From NCBI GenBank assembly GCA_964526295.1, contig CAZGKW010000042.1, forward strand, positions 1-39,663: a stretch of DNA of 39,663 nucleotides. The letters run 5' to 3'. Source of the stretch: CAZGKW01 sp964526295. Lineage in GTDB: Bacteria > Planctomycetota > Phycisphaerae > FEN-1346. A program made the translations under genes and the position numbers. Numbering within the stretch: position 1 is the first letter of the stretch; each line of letters starts with the position of its first letter. Under the pieces are notes generated by a model. It did no database searches. It saw nothing but the letters and a program-made list of their open reading frames with translations, and was not told where the DNA came from. Below are positions 31,816 through 39,555 of this stretch, in pieces.

Positions 31816-33769
31816 CGTCGCGCGGAAGTGGATGGCCGCGCTGGTGACGGCGACGGTGCTGACGACAGGCGTGTGTGCCGCCGCCCCGGAAGAGAAACCG
31901 CCGGCCGAGCCGGTGTCGGTGGCGGTGCTCAATTACGAGGTCACGGCGCCGGGGAACTCCGACCTTGGCAGTCAGATCGCCGACATCCTGACCGTCCGTC
32001 TCAGCATGGAGGACGGCCTGGAGCTGGTCGAACGGGCGAAGCTCGACCAGATCATCCGGGAGCACATGCTGACGCTCCGCGGGCTGACGGACCAGGAGCG
32101 GGCCGCCCGCGTCGGCCGGCTCGTCGGCGCCAGGCTCATGGTCCTGGGCAAGGGTTTCGTGATGGACCAGAAGCTCATGCTTGTGACGAAGGTCGTGGGC
32201 GTCGAGACGGGCGTCGTCAAGGGGACGCTCCGGTCGGTGGGCCTGGGCGACCCGCTCTCGGAGGTCGTGCCCCAGGTGGCCGAGGACGTCGCGGGCGTCA
32301 TTACGAAGAACGCCGCCCGGCTCCTGCCGAAGCCGATGCCTCACGAGGAGGCCCTGGCCGAGGTCCTCAAGCAGCTCGGCGACCGGCCGCGGCCCGTGGT
32401 CGCGGTCGTCGTGCCCGAGGAGCATCGGCGGCGCCAGCCCGAGGCCCCGCCGGTCGACCCGGCCGTCGAGACCGAGATCAAGCGGGCCCTGATCGCCTGC
32501 CGGTTCACCGTGGTGGACGCGGGGCAGAACGCCCTGGCCGACTGGGCCCGCGACATGATGAAGGGCAAGCGGCCGGCGTGGCCGACGGCCGTCCAGGCCG
32601 CCGACGTCGTCGTGGTCGGCGAGGCGTTCAGCGAGTTCGCCCTTCGAACCGGCGACCTCGTGACGTGCACCGGCCGAGCCGAGGTAAACGTCATCGACCG
32701 GCACACGGGCAAGGTCCTCCTGGCCGACCGGCAGACGCAGCGGGCGGTGGACGTGGCCGAGACCACCGCGGGCAAGGCGGCCCTCGAAAAGTGCGGCCGG
32801 AAGCTCGGCGTCGCCGTGTGCCGGAGCCTCGTCGAATACAAGCCCCCCTCGCCGAAAACGGCCACGACCGTCGGGTCGGCCCGGGCCGCGCCCTCGCGGC
32901 GGCCGGCGTGGGCCCCGCGGCTCGTCCTCTTTGACCCGATGGAGGTATCCGCCTCGGCGCGTGCTGCCCCGGCGACTGCGGGGGCGGGCAGTGAGGTGAA
33001 GCCGCGGAAGCGGACCGTCTTCGCCGCCCCCTTCGAGAACGAGACCGCCGAGGAGCAGTACGACCCGGCGGCCGACGGCATGGGCGACCTCGTGGCGGTC
33101 CTCCTGGCCGAGCAGGAGAACGTCACGGTCGTCGAGCGGCAGCGGCTGATCGCCCTCACGGCCGAGCAGGCCCGGTCCCTCCAGGGGCTGACCGGGCAGA
33201 AGTACGCCCTCCAGGCCGGCAAGCTCCTGAAGGCCGACACGGTCCTGGTGGGCCGCCTGTTCCTCATCGACGGGAAGCTGACGGTCAGCGTCAGGGCCCT
33301 GGACATCGAGACGGCCCGTGTGGCGGCCGCCGACCAGGTCTCGTGCCGGCCCGAGTACCTGATGGAGGCGGCCCTTCAGCTCGCCCGGCGGCTGGCGGAG
33401 CAGATGGCCCTGCCTCTGCCGGAGATCGACCTGAAGCAGATCGATTCCTCGCCCATCGCCGGCCTCCACTTCGCCAAGGCCGTGGGCCACTACTACACGG
33501 GCAACCTGGACGCGGCCATCATGCAGTTCATGCGGACGATCGACCTCGACCCGGACTACACCGAAACCCATTACTGGATGGGCACGTGTTATTACCGGCT
33601 CGGGGAGTGGGAGCACGCCCTGATCGAGTGGAAGGCGTACCTCGGGCGGGATCCGAAGGGCGAAAGGGCGAGTAAGCTCAAGAAGCTGGTCGTTGAGGCG
33701 AAGGCTCGGGCGGCCGAGTCGACCGTGCCGCGGCTGGGGCCGGAGAAGGAGCGAGGCAGGAGCGAATGA
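31808..33769 (+). CDS. CsgG/FlgO-like tandem protein with C-terminal TPR
   Basis: A 653-residue exported protein (signal to about 25). It contains two similar CsgG/FlgO-type domains. The first, about 33-150: VSVAVLNYEV, LGSQIADILTVRLS, LELVERAKLDQIIREHMLTL, GLTDQERAARVGRLVGARLMVLGKGF. The second, about 398-510: RTVFAAPFENETAEEQ, MGDLVAVLLAEQENVTVVERQRL, LKADTVLVGRLFLIDGKLTVSVRALD. Between them is a third, weaker alpha/beta copy (about 205-345). The C-terminus (about 548-620) has TPR-type helices with YYTGNLDAAIMQFMRTIDLDPDYTETHYWMG. CsgG proteins form outer-membrane secretion pores for curli; many FlgO/TolB-N-like relatives are lipoproteins of unclear role. No lipobox is evident here. Coupled to both neighbours by 8- and 4-nt overlaps. 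Confidence 0.85.
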   Translation: MRSVARKWMAALVTATVLTTGVCAAAPEEKPPAEPVSVAVLNYEVTAPGNSDLGSQIADILTVRLSMEDGLELVERAKLDQIIREHMLTLRGLTDQERAARVGRLVGARLMVLGKGFVMDQKLMLVTKVVGVETGVVKGTLRSVGLGDPLSEVVPQVAEDVAGVITKNAARLLPKPMPHEEALAEVLKQLGDRPRPVVAVVVPEEHRRRQPEAPPVDPAVETEIKRALIACRFTVVDAGQNALADWARDMMKGKRPAWPTAVQAADVVVVGEAFSEFALRTGDLVTCTGRAEVNVIDRHTGKVLLADRQTQRAVDVAETTAGKAALEKCGRKLGVAVCRSLVEYKPPSPKTATTVGSARAAPSRRPAWAPRLVLFDPMEVSASARAAPATAGAGSEVKPRKRTVFAAPFENETAEEQYDPAADGMGDLVAVLLAEQENVTVVERQRLIALTAEQARSLQGLTGQKYALQAGKLLKADTVLVGRLFLIDGKLTVSVRALDIETARVAAADQVSCRPEYLMEAALQLARRLAEQMALPLPEIDLKQIDSSPIAGLHFAKAVGHYYTGNLDAAIMQFMRTIDLDPDYTETHYWMGTCYYRLGEWEHALIEWKAYLGRDPKGERASKLKKLVVEAKARAAESTVPRLGPEKERGRSE

Positions 33770-36582
33770 CCCGCATGACGTGCCCGATTCGTGTCCGCCC
33801 GGCGGCGGCCGCGCTCGTTGTCTGCGCGGCCTTCGCCATGCTTGTCGCATCGCCCGCGGCGCGCGCCGCCACCAGCGTCGCGGTGTTCAACTTCGAGATG
33901 ACCTCCGAGACGCCCGAGTGGAAGTGGCTCCAGAAGGGCCTCGCGGACCGGATCGCGACGGACTTCGTCCAGGAGCGCTCGCTCCAGGTGACGGCCCGCG
34001 ACGAGATGCAACTCCTGGCGGAGAAGCTCTCCTGGGTGCCCGAGATGGCCACGGAGGGGCCCGTGCCCGTCGCCCACATCCGGCGGGCCCTCAAGATCGA
34101 CCGCCTCGTCACGGGCGTCTACCGCGTGACCGGCGGGCGGGTTCACATCACCGGCCAGATCGTGGACGTCGAGGGCCGGACCGAACTGGCCCGCGAGGAC
34201 GTGGAGGGGCCGACCGGGGAGGTCCTGGCCCTTCAGCGGCGCCTCTCGGCGACGCTCCTGGCGTGGCTTTCGAAGCGACCGGCGGCCGAGGTGCTGGAGG
34301 AGCTGCCGGTGTGGACCGAAGCCGTCCCGGCGGCGCGGGCCCTGTATGAAGGCGTCGACCTGTACGACCAGGGCCGATACGGCGAGGCGTGGCTGAAGTT
34401 CCGCCAGGCCGTGCGGGAGGACCCCCGGTACGTCGAGGCCGCCTACTGGGTGGGCAAGATGTACTACTTCATGGACCGCTACGAGCACGCGAGGCGGGCC
34501 CTCGAGCGGTTCATCTACCTCGACACCGCCCACCCCCGGACGGGGGACGCCATCAAGGAGTATCTCCATACCCACGAACAGACCGGCGCGCCGCCGGAGG
34601 CGCTGCTGGCGCTGTACGACGATCTCCGGCGGCGGTTCCCCGACGTCGCGATCCATAACGAGCTGGGCCTGGAGCTGCCGGTCGCGAACGGCGCCTGGTT
34701 GCGGGTCCGCTCGGCCCAGCTCCTGGCCGACCTGGGGCGGGAGGCGGAAGCCGCGCGGCTGGCCTCCGAGGCGGTGGCCGACCTGCTCGGCGTCACCGAG
34801 CGGACGGGGTGGGCGTACCGGGTGGCCATGGGGAGCTGCCTGGCCCACCACGGGCGGACGGGCGAGGTCCTCCTGCCCCCCGGATTGGTCGACCAGCACC
34901 ACGTGCTGGACTACAGCGGCGTCCTTCGTTTCGAGCCGGGGCAGACCGAGGCCCGCGTCGTGCTGGACCGGGAGCGGAAGATCGTCGGCCGGCCCGTCAA
35001 GGGCCGCACGGTCTACGAGTACCAGCACGTCGGGCACCTGCTGGTGGCCCCCGAGGGTTACGTGTTCAAGTCGCTATCTCTGTACCCGATGGTGACGGGG
35101 TCCGACGGGAAGATCACGTGCTGGCTGGAGCGCGACTGCCACATGGACGCCGGAAAGGCGGACCACAAGGGCCCTGCCGACGCCGGCGAGCGGGGGTTCC
35201 GGTTCGGCACGGTGCCCCCCATCGGCATCATCCGCGCCATGTTCTACATGCACCGGAACGACCCGTGGCGCGACCCGGGGCTGCGTTTCAAGGGGTTCCG
35301 GGCGGTGGCCGAGTTCGAGCGGGTGGCCGACGGCGGCACCGTCGAAGTCGTATGCGACAACGCGAGCAGCTTCGACGTCTACGTTGACGGCGTCCTGGCG
35401 CGAAAGCGGGGCGGCCTGGTCGGCCGTCTCGGGCCGGGGTCCCACACGGTGGCCCTGCGGCCCCGCCTGGGTCAATCGGAATACGCCGTGGTGGAGAGGG
35501 CGGTCGAGGTCCGGGCCGGCGAGGTGGAACGCCTGAACGTCGTCCTGCCGTGGAAGCCGGACAGCCCGTGGCGCTCCTGGACCGCGGGGGCCCGGATTGG
35601 CCGGGACTACCCGCATCGCACGCCGTGCCTCCAGGATGCGGCGTCGGCCCCGTCGATCCAGGCCGACGACGAGGCGATCCGCGTCGTCTGGTCGTGGGCC
35701 GGGGACCTGTGGTCGTCGGAAAGCTTCGACGGGGAGCGGTTCTCGCCGCCGCGGCGGCTGCCCATGCCGATCAGCAGCGGCTGGATCGAGCAGGACCCGC
35801 TCTGCCGGCGGGACGAGTCCGGGCGGTTCCTGCTCGCGTTCCGCAGCGACCGGGAAGGGCAGCACGAGCATCGGGCCTACCTGTGCTGGTCGCGCGACGG
35901 CACGCACTGGTCCAGCCCGTCGATGGTCCTGCCGCGGAGCGTGAACCAGTTCGACTTCATCCAGGACCGCCGGGGCCGGTTCGTGTGGGCGGACGCCTCG
36001 GGCTCGCAGGTGACGGTCCTCAGGTCCCGCGACGGCTACCGGTGGGAGGAGCTGGCCCGCTGGGCCCTGCCGAACGAGGAGCGGGCCGTCCGGATCGTCG
36101 AGCGTCGTGACGGGGCCCTGGAGCTGTTCGTCGCCGGGGTGGTCCTTCGGGTCACGGAAAGCGCCGATCACACCCGGAACATGGCCGTCTGGCGGTACGT
36201 CAGCAGGGACGGCGTCGCCTGGGGCGCGCCTGCACAGGTTGCCTACATCAAAGGACATGCTCCGATCTCTATGTCGGCGGTTCACGTCGACGGCCGGACG
36301 GTGCTGGCGATCCTGTCGGAGCACGTCTTCACCGGGTTCCGCCCGTTCGTGCAGTTCTGGCGGGAGGCCGACGACGGGTCGCCCCAGGAGGGCCGCCGGT
36401 TCTGGGGCGTCGGGTCGTTCTACGGATCGGGCGCGTACCACCCGCGGTGGGGGTACCTGCTGGCCTGGCAGTACCCGCCGAACCTCCGGGACACGCTGCC
36501 GGCGTCGGGGCCGTTCCTGGTCCGCGGGCCGGACGTCGCCCCGTTCTTCGAGCCCGAGCATCCGGAGGAGGATAGCCCGTGA
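33766..36582 (+). CDS. Large secreted CsgG/FlgO-TPR-beta-propeller protein
   Basis: A 938-residue exported protein (hydrophobic AALVVCAAFAMLVASPAARA ends the signal at about 35). Domain order: a CsgG/FlgO-like domain (37-170; SVAVFNFEMTS, LADRIATDFVQERSLQVTARDEM, IDRLVTGVYRV); TPR helices (about 185-265; LYEGVDLYDQGRYGEAWLKFRQAV); a middle region of unknown type; a PEGA-like segment (about 525-590; FDVYVDGVLARKRGG, LGPGSHTVALRPRLG); and a C-terminal repeated-blade region (about 620-930) with sialidase/BNR-like strands such as LWSSESFDGERFSPPRRLP, YLCWSRDGTHWSSP and VWRYVSRDGVAWGAP, suggesting a beta-propeller. It is the last gene of the ECF operon, starting in a 4-nt overlap. It ends 14 nt from the convergent E2-like gene. 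Confidence 0.85.
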   Translation: MTRMTCPIRVRPAAAALVVCAAFAMLVASPAARAATSVAVFNFEMTSETPEWKWLQKGLADRIATDFVQERSLQVTARDEMQLLAEKLSWVPEMATEGPVPVAHIRRALKIDRLVTGVYRVTGGRVHITGQIVDVEGRTELAREDVEGPTGEVLALQRRLSATLLAWLSKRPAAEVLEELPVWTEAVPAARALYEGVDLYDQGRYGEAWLKFRQAVREDPRYVEAAYWVGKMYYFMDRYEHARRALERFIYLDTAHPRTGDAIKEYLHTHEQTGAPPEALLALYDDLRRRFPDVAIHNELGLELPVANGAWLRVRSAQLLADLGREAEAARLASEAVADLLGVTERTGWAYRVAMGSCLAHHGRTGEVLLPPGLVDQHHVLDYSGVLRFEPGQTEARVVLDRERKIVGRPVKGRTVYEYQHVGHLLVAPEGYVFKSLSLYPMVTGSDGKITCWLERDCHMDAGKADHKGPADAGERGFRFGTVPPIGIIRAMFYMHRNDPWRDPGLRFKGFRAVAEFERVADGGTVEVVCDNASSFDVYVDGVLARKRGGLVGRLGPGSHTVALRPRLGQSEYAVVERAVEVRAGEVERLNVVLPWKPDSPWRSWTAGARIGRDYPHRTPCLQDAASAPSIQADDEAIRVVWSWAGDLWSSESFDGERFSPPRRLPMPISSGWIEQDPLCRRDESGRFLLAFRSDREGQHEHRAYLCWSRDGTHWSSPSMVLPRSVNQFDFIQDRRGRFVWADASGSQVTVLRSRDGYRWEELARWALPNEERAVRIVERRDGALELFVAGVVLRVTESADHTRNMAVWRYVSRDGVAWGAPAQVAYIKGHAPISMSAVHVDGRTVLAILSEHVFTGFRPFVQFWREADDGSPQEGRRFWGVGSFYGSGAYHPRWGYLLAWQYPPNLRDTLPASGPFLVRGPDVAPFFEPEHPEEDSP

Positions 36583-36596
36583 CACCGGGCAGACCA

Positions 36597-37562
36597 TCAG
36601 GGGCTGGCGTTCCCGCTGCCTGAGTGTGGTTCCTCCGAGCGGGCAGGGGGTGCTTCGGCTTCCGTCGCCCCCTCGGCGCAGGCCGTGCAGACGTACGCCT
36701 TGCCGTCCTCCGTCTCAGTCCGCCGGATGTGCCCGGTGCAGGCGGGCCGGCCGCACGCCGCGCAGTCGACGATGCAGTTCTCGCATCGCCGCATGCGGCA
36801 CACGTGGCAGGTCTTCGTGTGGGGGAGGCAGACGACCTGGCCGCAGGCGCTGCACCGGAACGAGCACTTGTGGCAGATGGTTTGGCCGCAGACGGTGCAC
36901 GCATCCACCGGGCACTTCAGGCACAGGGTGCCGCCGCAGACCGCGCACTCGGTCAGGCATTCGCCGCAGGCCACGTGCTGGTTGATGCAGACGTGGGCGG
37001 GCTCCTCCTCGGTGCCCACCTGCTTGCCGCAGTTGGCGCAGGCGCCGGTCGTGCCGGCGGCGGCCTGGGCCTGTGAGGTGACGGCTTCGCCGACCGAGAG
37101 GAGGGCGGTGAAGTCGGTCTTGTCGAGGGGCAGATGGGGCCGGTTCTGCTCGGCCCACTTGGCGGCCTTACCGTTGAGGGGACTCTTGACGTTGTAGGAC
37201 TGGAAGGCGAGCATTTCGGCGATGCGGACCACCAGGTGCGGCAGCAGCTCCCCGGCCGCCCAGTGGTCCCCGATGCAGATGGCGTGGGGGGCGATGTTGG
37301 GGTGGAACACAGGGGTCAGCATGCGGCACTGGGGGGCCATCCGGGGGTACCCTCCGGTCAGGTTGATCTCGGCGATGAAGTCGTTGTGGGTGCGGAGCCG
37401 GCCGGTGGCGGGGTCCTCCTGGAGGCTGGTCACGAGGAACTCGACCTGGTACTTGTGGGGGGGGTTGCCCAGGGTCTTCAGGACCCGGATCCGCGAGTCG
37501 CCCGAGAAGAGCGTCGCCATCCGGTCATAGTCGGCCTTGAGTCGCCGCTGGCGGACGTTCAT
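36597..37562 (-). CDS. E2 ubiquitin-conjugating-like protein fused to a cysteine-rich zinc-binding array
   Basis: A 321-residue protein with two halves. Residues 1-148 have the UBC (E2) fold signature: HKYQVEFLV and FIAEINLTGGYPRMAP (the YP turn at 72-73), then TPVFHPNIAPHAICIGDHW with the HPN triad at 87-89 and a candidate catalytic Cys96, and VVRIAEMLAFQSYNVKSPLN with AAKWAEQN. This order and spacing match eukaryotic E2 enzymes, which carry ubiquitin as a thioester. Residues 174-295 hold about 25 cysteines in eleven CxxC pairs (CANC, CGEC, CAVC, CLKC, CTVC, CHKC, CSAC, CHVC, CENC, CAAC, CTAC) and two CxxH (CLPH, CTGH), compatible with several RING/B-box/LIM-like treble clefs. Neither half has a signal or membrane helix, so it is cytoplasmic. 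Its start overlaps the protease stop by one base (TGATG). Fold call is strong; transferase activity is inference. Confidence 0.88.
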   Translation of the reverse strand: MNVRQRRLKADYDRMATLFSGDSRIRVLKTLGNPPHKYQVEFLVTSLQEDPATGRLRTHNDFIAEINLTGGYPRMAPQCRMLTPVFHPNIAPHAICIGDHWAAGELLPHLVVRIAEMLAFQSYNVKSPLNGKAAKWAEQNRPHLPLDKTDFTALLSVGEAVTSQAQAAAGTTGACANCGKQVGTEEEPAHVCINQHVACGECLTECAVCGGTLCLKCPVDACTVCGQTICHKCSFRCSACGQVVCLPHTKTCHVCRMRRCENCIVDCAACGRPACTGHIRRTETEDGKAYVCTACAEGATEAEAPPARSEEPHSGSGNASP

Positions 37563-38947
37563 CACTGGAGTCTCACGGGCGGCTCGGGGTCGTCGGCCGG
37601 CTCGGACGCGTCGGGTGTCTCGGTGTCGTCGTCGGATTGCGGCGAGGCGAGGAAATCGGCCTTCTCGGACTGGCGGAAGAGCTCCAGGACGGTGCGGCTC
37701 GACAGGGCGAAGCTCAGGCCCTCGAACGCCGCCTTGCTGCGGGTCCAGGTGTTGACGCCGATCAGGCGGCCCATCATGTCGTAGAGGCCGCCGCCGCTGT
37801 TGCCGTAGTTGATCGGCGTCTGGGTCTGGTAGGTTTCGAGCTGCCGGCCGCCCTTCTGCTGGAGGCGGACGCCCGAGATGACGCCCTTGGTGTAGCTCCA
37901 GTAGAGGTTGTCCGGGTTGCCGACGGCGAAGACGTCCTGCCCCTGGGGCACGAGCGACTGGCGCAGTTCGATCGGCCCGAGCTTCTCGAGCGTCAGGGCC
38001 TGGCACGTGAGGACGGCCAGGTCGACACCGTCCGGCGCGAGCCACCACACCTCGGCGGGGCCCTCCTCCCCGTTGTAGAACAGGACCTGGATCCGCCGAT
38101 TGGCGGCGGAGGCGTCGTCCTCGTCCTCCAGACCCAGCACGTGCCGGTTCGTCAGGACGTAGGCCGTGGTCCCCTCCACCCGGAGCACGACGCCCGACCC
38201 GGAGGTCATCTGGGCGCCGTAGGCGAGCATGCCGCCGGCGGCGGAGGTGACCACGACGTTGGCCCGGAGGGCGGCGGCGGTGGCGGGCGGCAGGGCCGCC
38301 AGCTCCTCCTCCGAGGGGCGCCTCTCGGCGAGCTGGAAGTCCGCAAGGCCGCTGACATGGTCCCGGTGCAGCCGCCACTGGAGCCCGAAGAAGTAGACCA
38401 GGACCATGGCCCCGCCGACGAGGATGGCCAGGCCCGCCGGCACGGAGCCGTATACTTTCCGCCCGCGATGGATCAGCACCAGGGCCAGGACCCCGAGGAT
38501 GACGGCCACCATGCCCGCGGCGATACCCGGCACGAGCCAGTCGGCCGACTCGGCCAGGACCGCCGGCAGCCCGAGCACCGCCAGGCCGGCCACCCCCAGC
38601 GCGACGATCGCCAGGATGCTCCGCCGCTTCGGCTTCTTCGGCAGATACCGGCGGGCCGTTTCGGCCGAGTCCGGCCGGGCCCGCTTGGGGGGCGGCTGGA
38701 CCCTCTCGACCTCCTCCGCCGTCAGGACCAGCTCGGGCGTCAGGGCCTCCGCGTCGGCCCGGACCCGCTCGTCGCAGTGATACGAGGCGCACCTGCCGTG
38801 GCTGAGCCAGCAGCTCTCGTGGTGCAGGCCCCCGCAGGCCGGGCACCGGACGATCATCTGGCCCTCGGCGATCGGCCCCTGGCAGAACGGGCAGGTGTTG
38901 CCCGCGTGGAACAGGTTCGCCGCGATGGCCGCCGAGTCTCCGCTCAT
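37562..38947 (-). CDS. RING-like/three-helix membrane/trypsin-like serine protease fusion
   Basis: A 461-residue protein. Residues 19-58 form a prokaryotic RING-like (Prok-RING_1 type) binuclear site: C19-x2-C22-x12-C35-x2-C38-x4-H43-x2-C46-W-x5-C53-x4-C58. A linker ends in the basic LPKKPKRR, then three hydrophobic helices at about 111-131, 138-159 and 170-188. The C-terminal half is an S1/trypsin-type protease with the full triad: H269 in VLTNRHV, D309 in DGVDLAVL and S384 in INYGNSGGGLYD, plus GVNTW. With three helices, RING and protease should face opposite sides of the inner membrane, RING in the cytoplasm if the basic residues stay inside. It overlaps the upstream gene by 4 nt (ATGA) and the E2-like gene by 1 nt. 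Confidence 0.9.
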   Translation of the reverse strand: MSGDSAAIAANLFHAGNTCPFCQGPIAEGQMIVRCPACGGLHHESCWLSHGRCASYHCDERVRADAEALTPELVLTAEEVERVQPPPKRARPDSAETARRYLPKKPKRRSILAIVALGVAGLAVLGLPAVLAESADWLVPGIAAGMVAVILGVLALVLIHRGRKVYGSVPAGLAILVGGAMVLVYFFGLQWRLHRDHVSGLADFQLAERRPSEEELAALPPATAAALRANVVVTSAAGGMLAYGAQMTSGSGVVLRVEGTTAYVLTNRHVLGLEDEDDASAANRRIQVLFYNGEEGPAEVWWLAPDGVDLAVLTCQALTLEKLGPIELRQSLVPQGQDVFAVGNPDNLYWSYTKGVISGVRLQQKGGRQLETYQTQTPINYGNSGGGLYDMMGRLIGVNTWTRSKAAFEGLSFALSSRTVLELFRQSEKADFLASPQSDDDTETPDASEPADDPEPPVRLQ

Positions 38948-39555
38948 TCGATTCCCAGTCCGTCGATAGCGATCAGCGCGACCAGCATGACCAGCAGGAG
39001 GCAACTGATGCCGAAGCTGCACAGCACCAGTCCCTTCCACGCCCCGGCCATCCGCCGGTATTCCAGGTTGAAGACTCGGCCCCGAAAGATCAAGAGAGCG
39101 AGCGGCACGATGGCGACCGGCGCGAGGCACCCGCTGGCGGCGAGCAGGAACAGCCCGATCGCCGCCAGGTGGGCCGACGCCGCCTCGTTCCCGGCATACT
39201 CGCGGTTGGCGTACTCGCGCCGGCTCATGGGGCGGCGGGTGTCGAACTTCGCCCCGCAGAAGCGGCACTTGAGGGCCTGGGCCCGGATCAGCCGACCGCA
39301 CGCCGGGCACGTCTTCTCGTCGCCCCAGGCGCCGGTGGCCGGCTCGGCTTCGGGCCCCGGCTTGACCGTCTGCGGGGCGCTCTGGCACCCGTAGGCCGAG
39401 CACCCCCGGTTCTCCCTCCAGCACGCCTTGTGGAAGGGCAGGCCGCAGTCCGGGCAGTACACGATGTGCTCGCCGGCGATGACCGGCGACTGGCAGATCG
39501 TGCAGACCTTTCCGGCGGTCTTCGTGCCTGCGGAATAGACTTTCGGTTCGGCCAC
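38944..39555 (-). CDS. RING-like and zinc-ribbon membrane protein
   Basis: A 203-residue protein. Residues 18-57 are a Prok-RING_1 type domain with exactly the same ligand spacing as the protease fusion: C18-x2-C21-x12-C34-x2-C37-x4-H42-x2-C45-W-x5-C52-x4-C57. A second zinc ribbon follows (C83, C86, C97, C100; TCPACGRLI and LKCRFCGAKF). Two hydrophobic stretches at about 128-155 and 174-200 make a membrane hairpin, leaving the zinc domains in the cytoplasm if both termini are inside. Prok-RING_1 proteins are known to occur beside E1-, E2-, ubiquitin-like and JAB genes. The start is a GTG at 39555 with only a weak ribosome site. It is the first gene of the operon within the window. Confidence 0.88.
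   Translation of the reverse strand: MAEPKVYSAGTKTAGKVCTICQSPVIAGEHIVYCPDCGLPFHKACWRENRGCSAYGCQSAPQTVKPGPEAEPATGAWGDEKTCPACGRLIRAQALKCRFCGAKFDTRRPMSRREYANREYAGNEAASAHLAAIGLFLLAASGCLAPVAIVPLALLIFRGRVFNLEYRRMAGAWKGLVLCSFGISCLLLVMLVALIAIDGLGIE

Noticed and set aside
36597..39555. Assignment of the E2/RING operon to a known CBASS or Bil defence system
   Set aside because: No cyclase, E1, JAB or ubiquitin-like gene is present, and the RING-protease fusion is not part of those systems as I know them.
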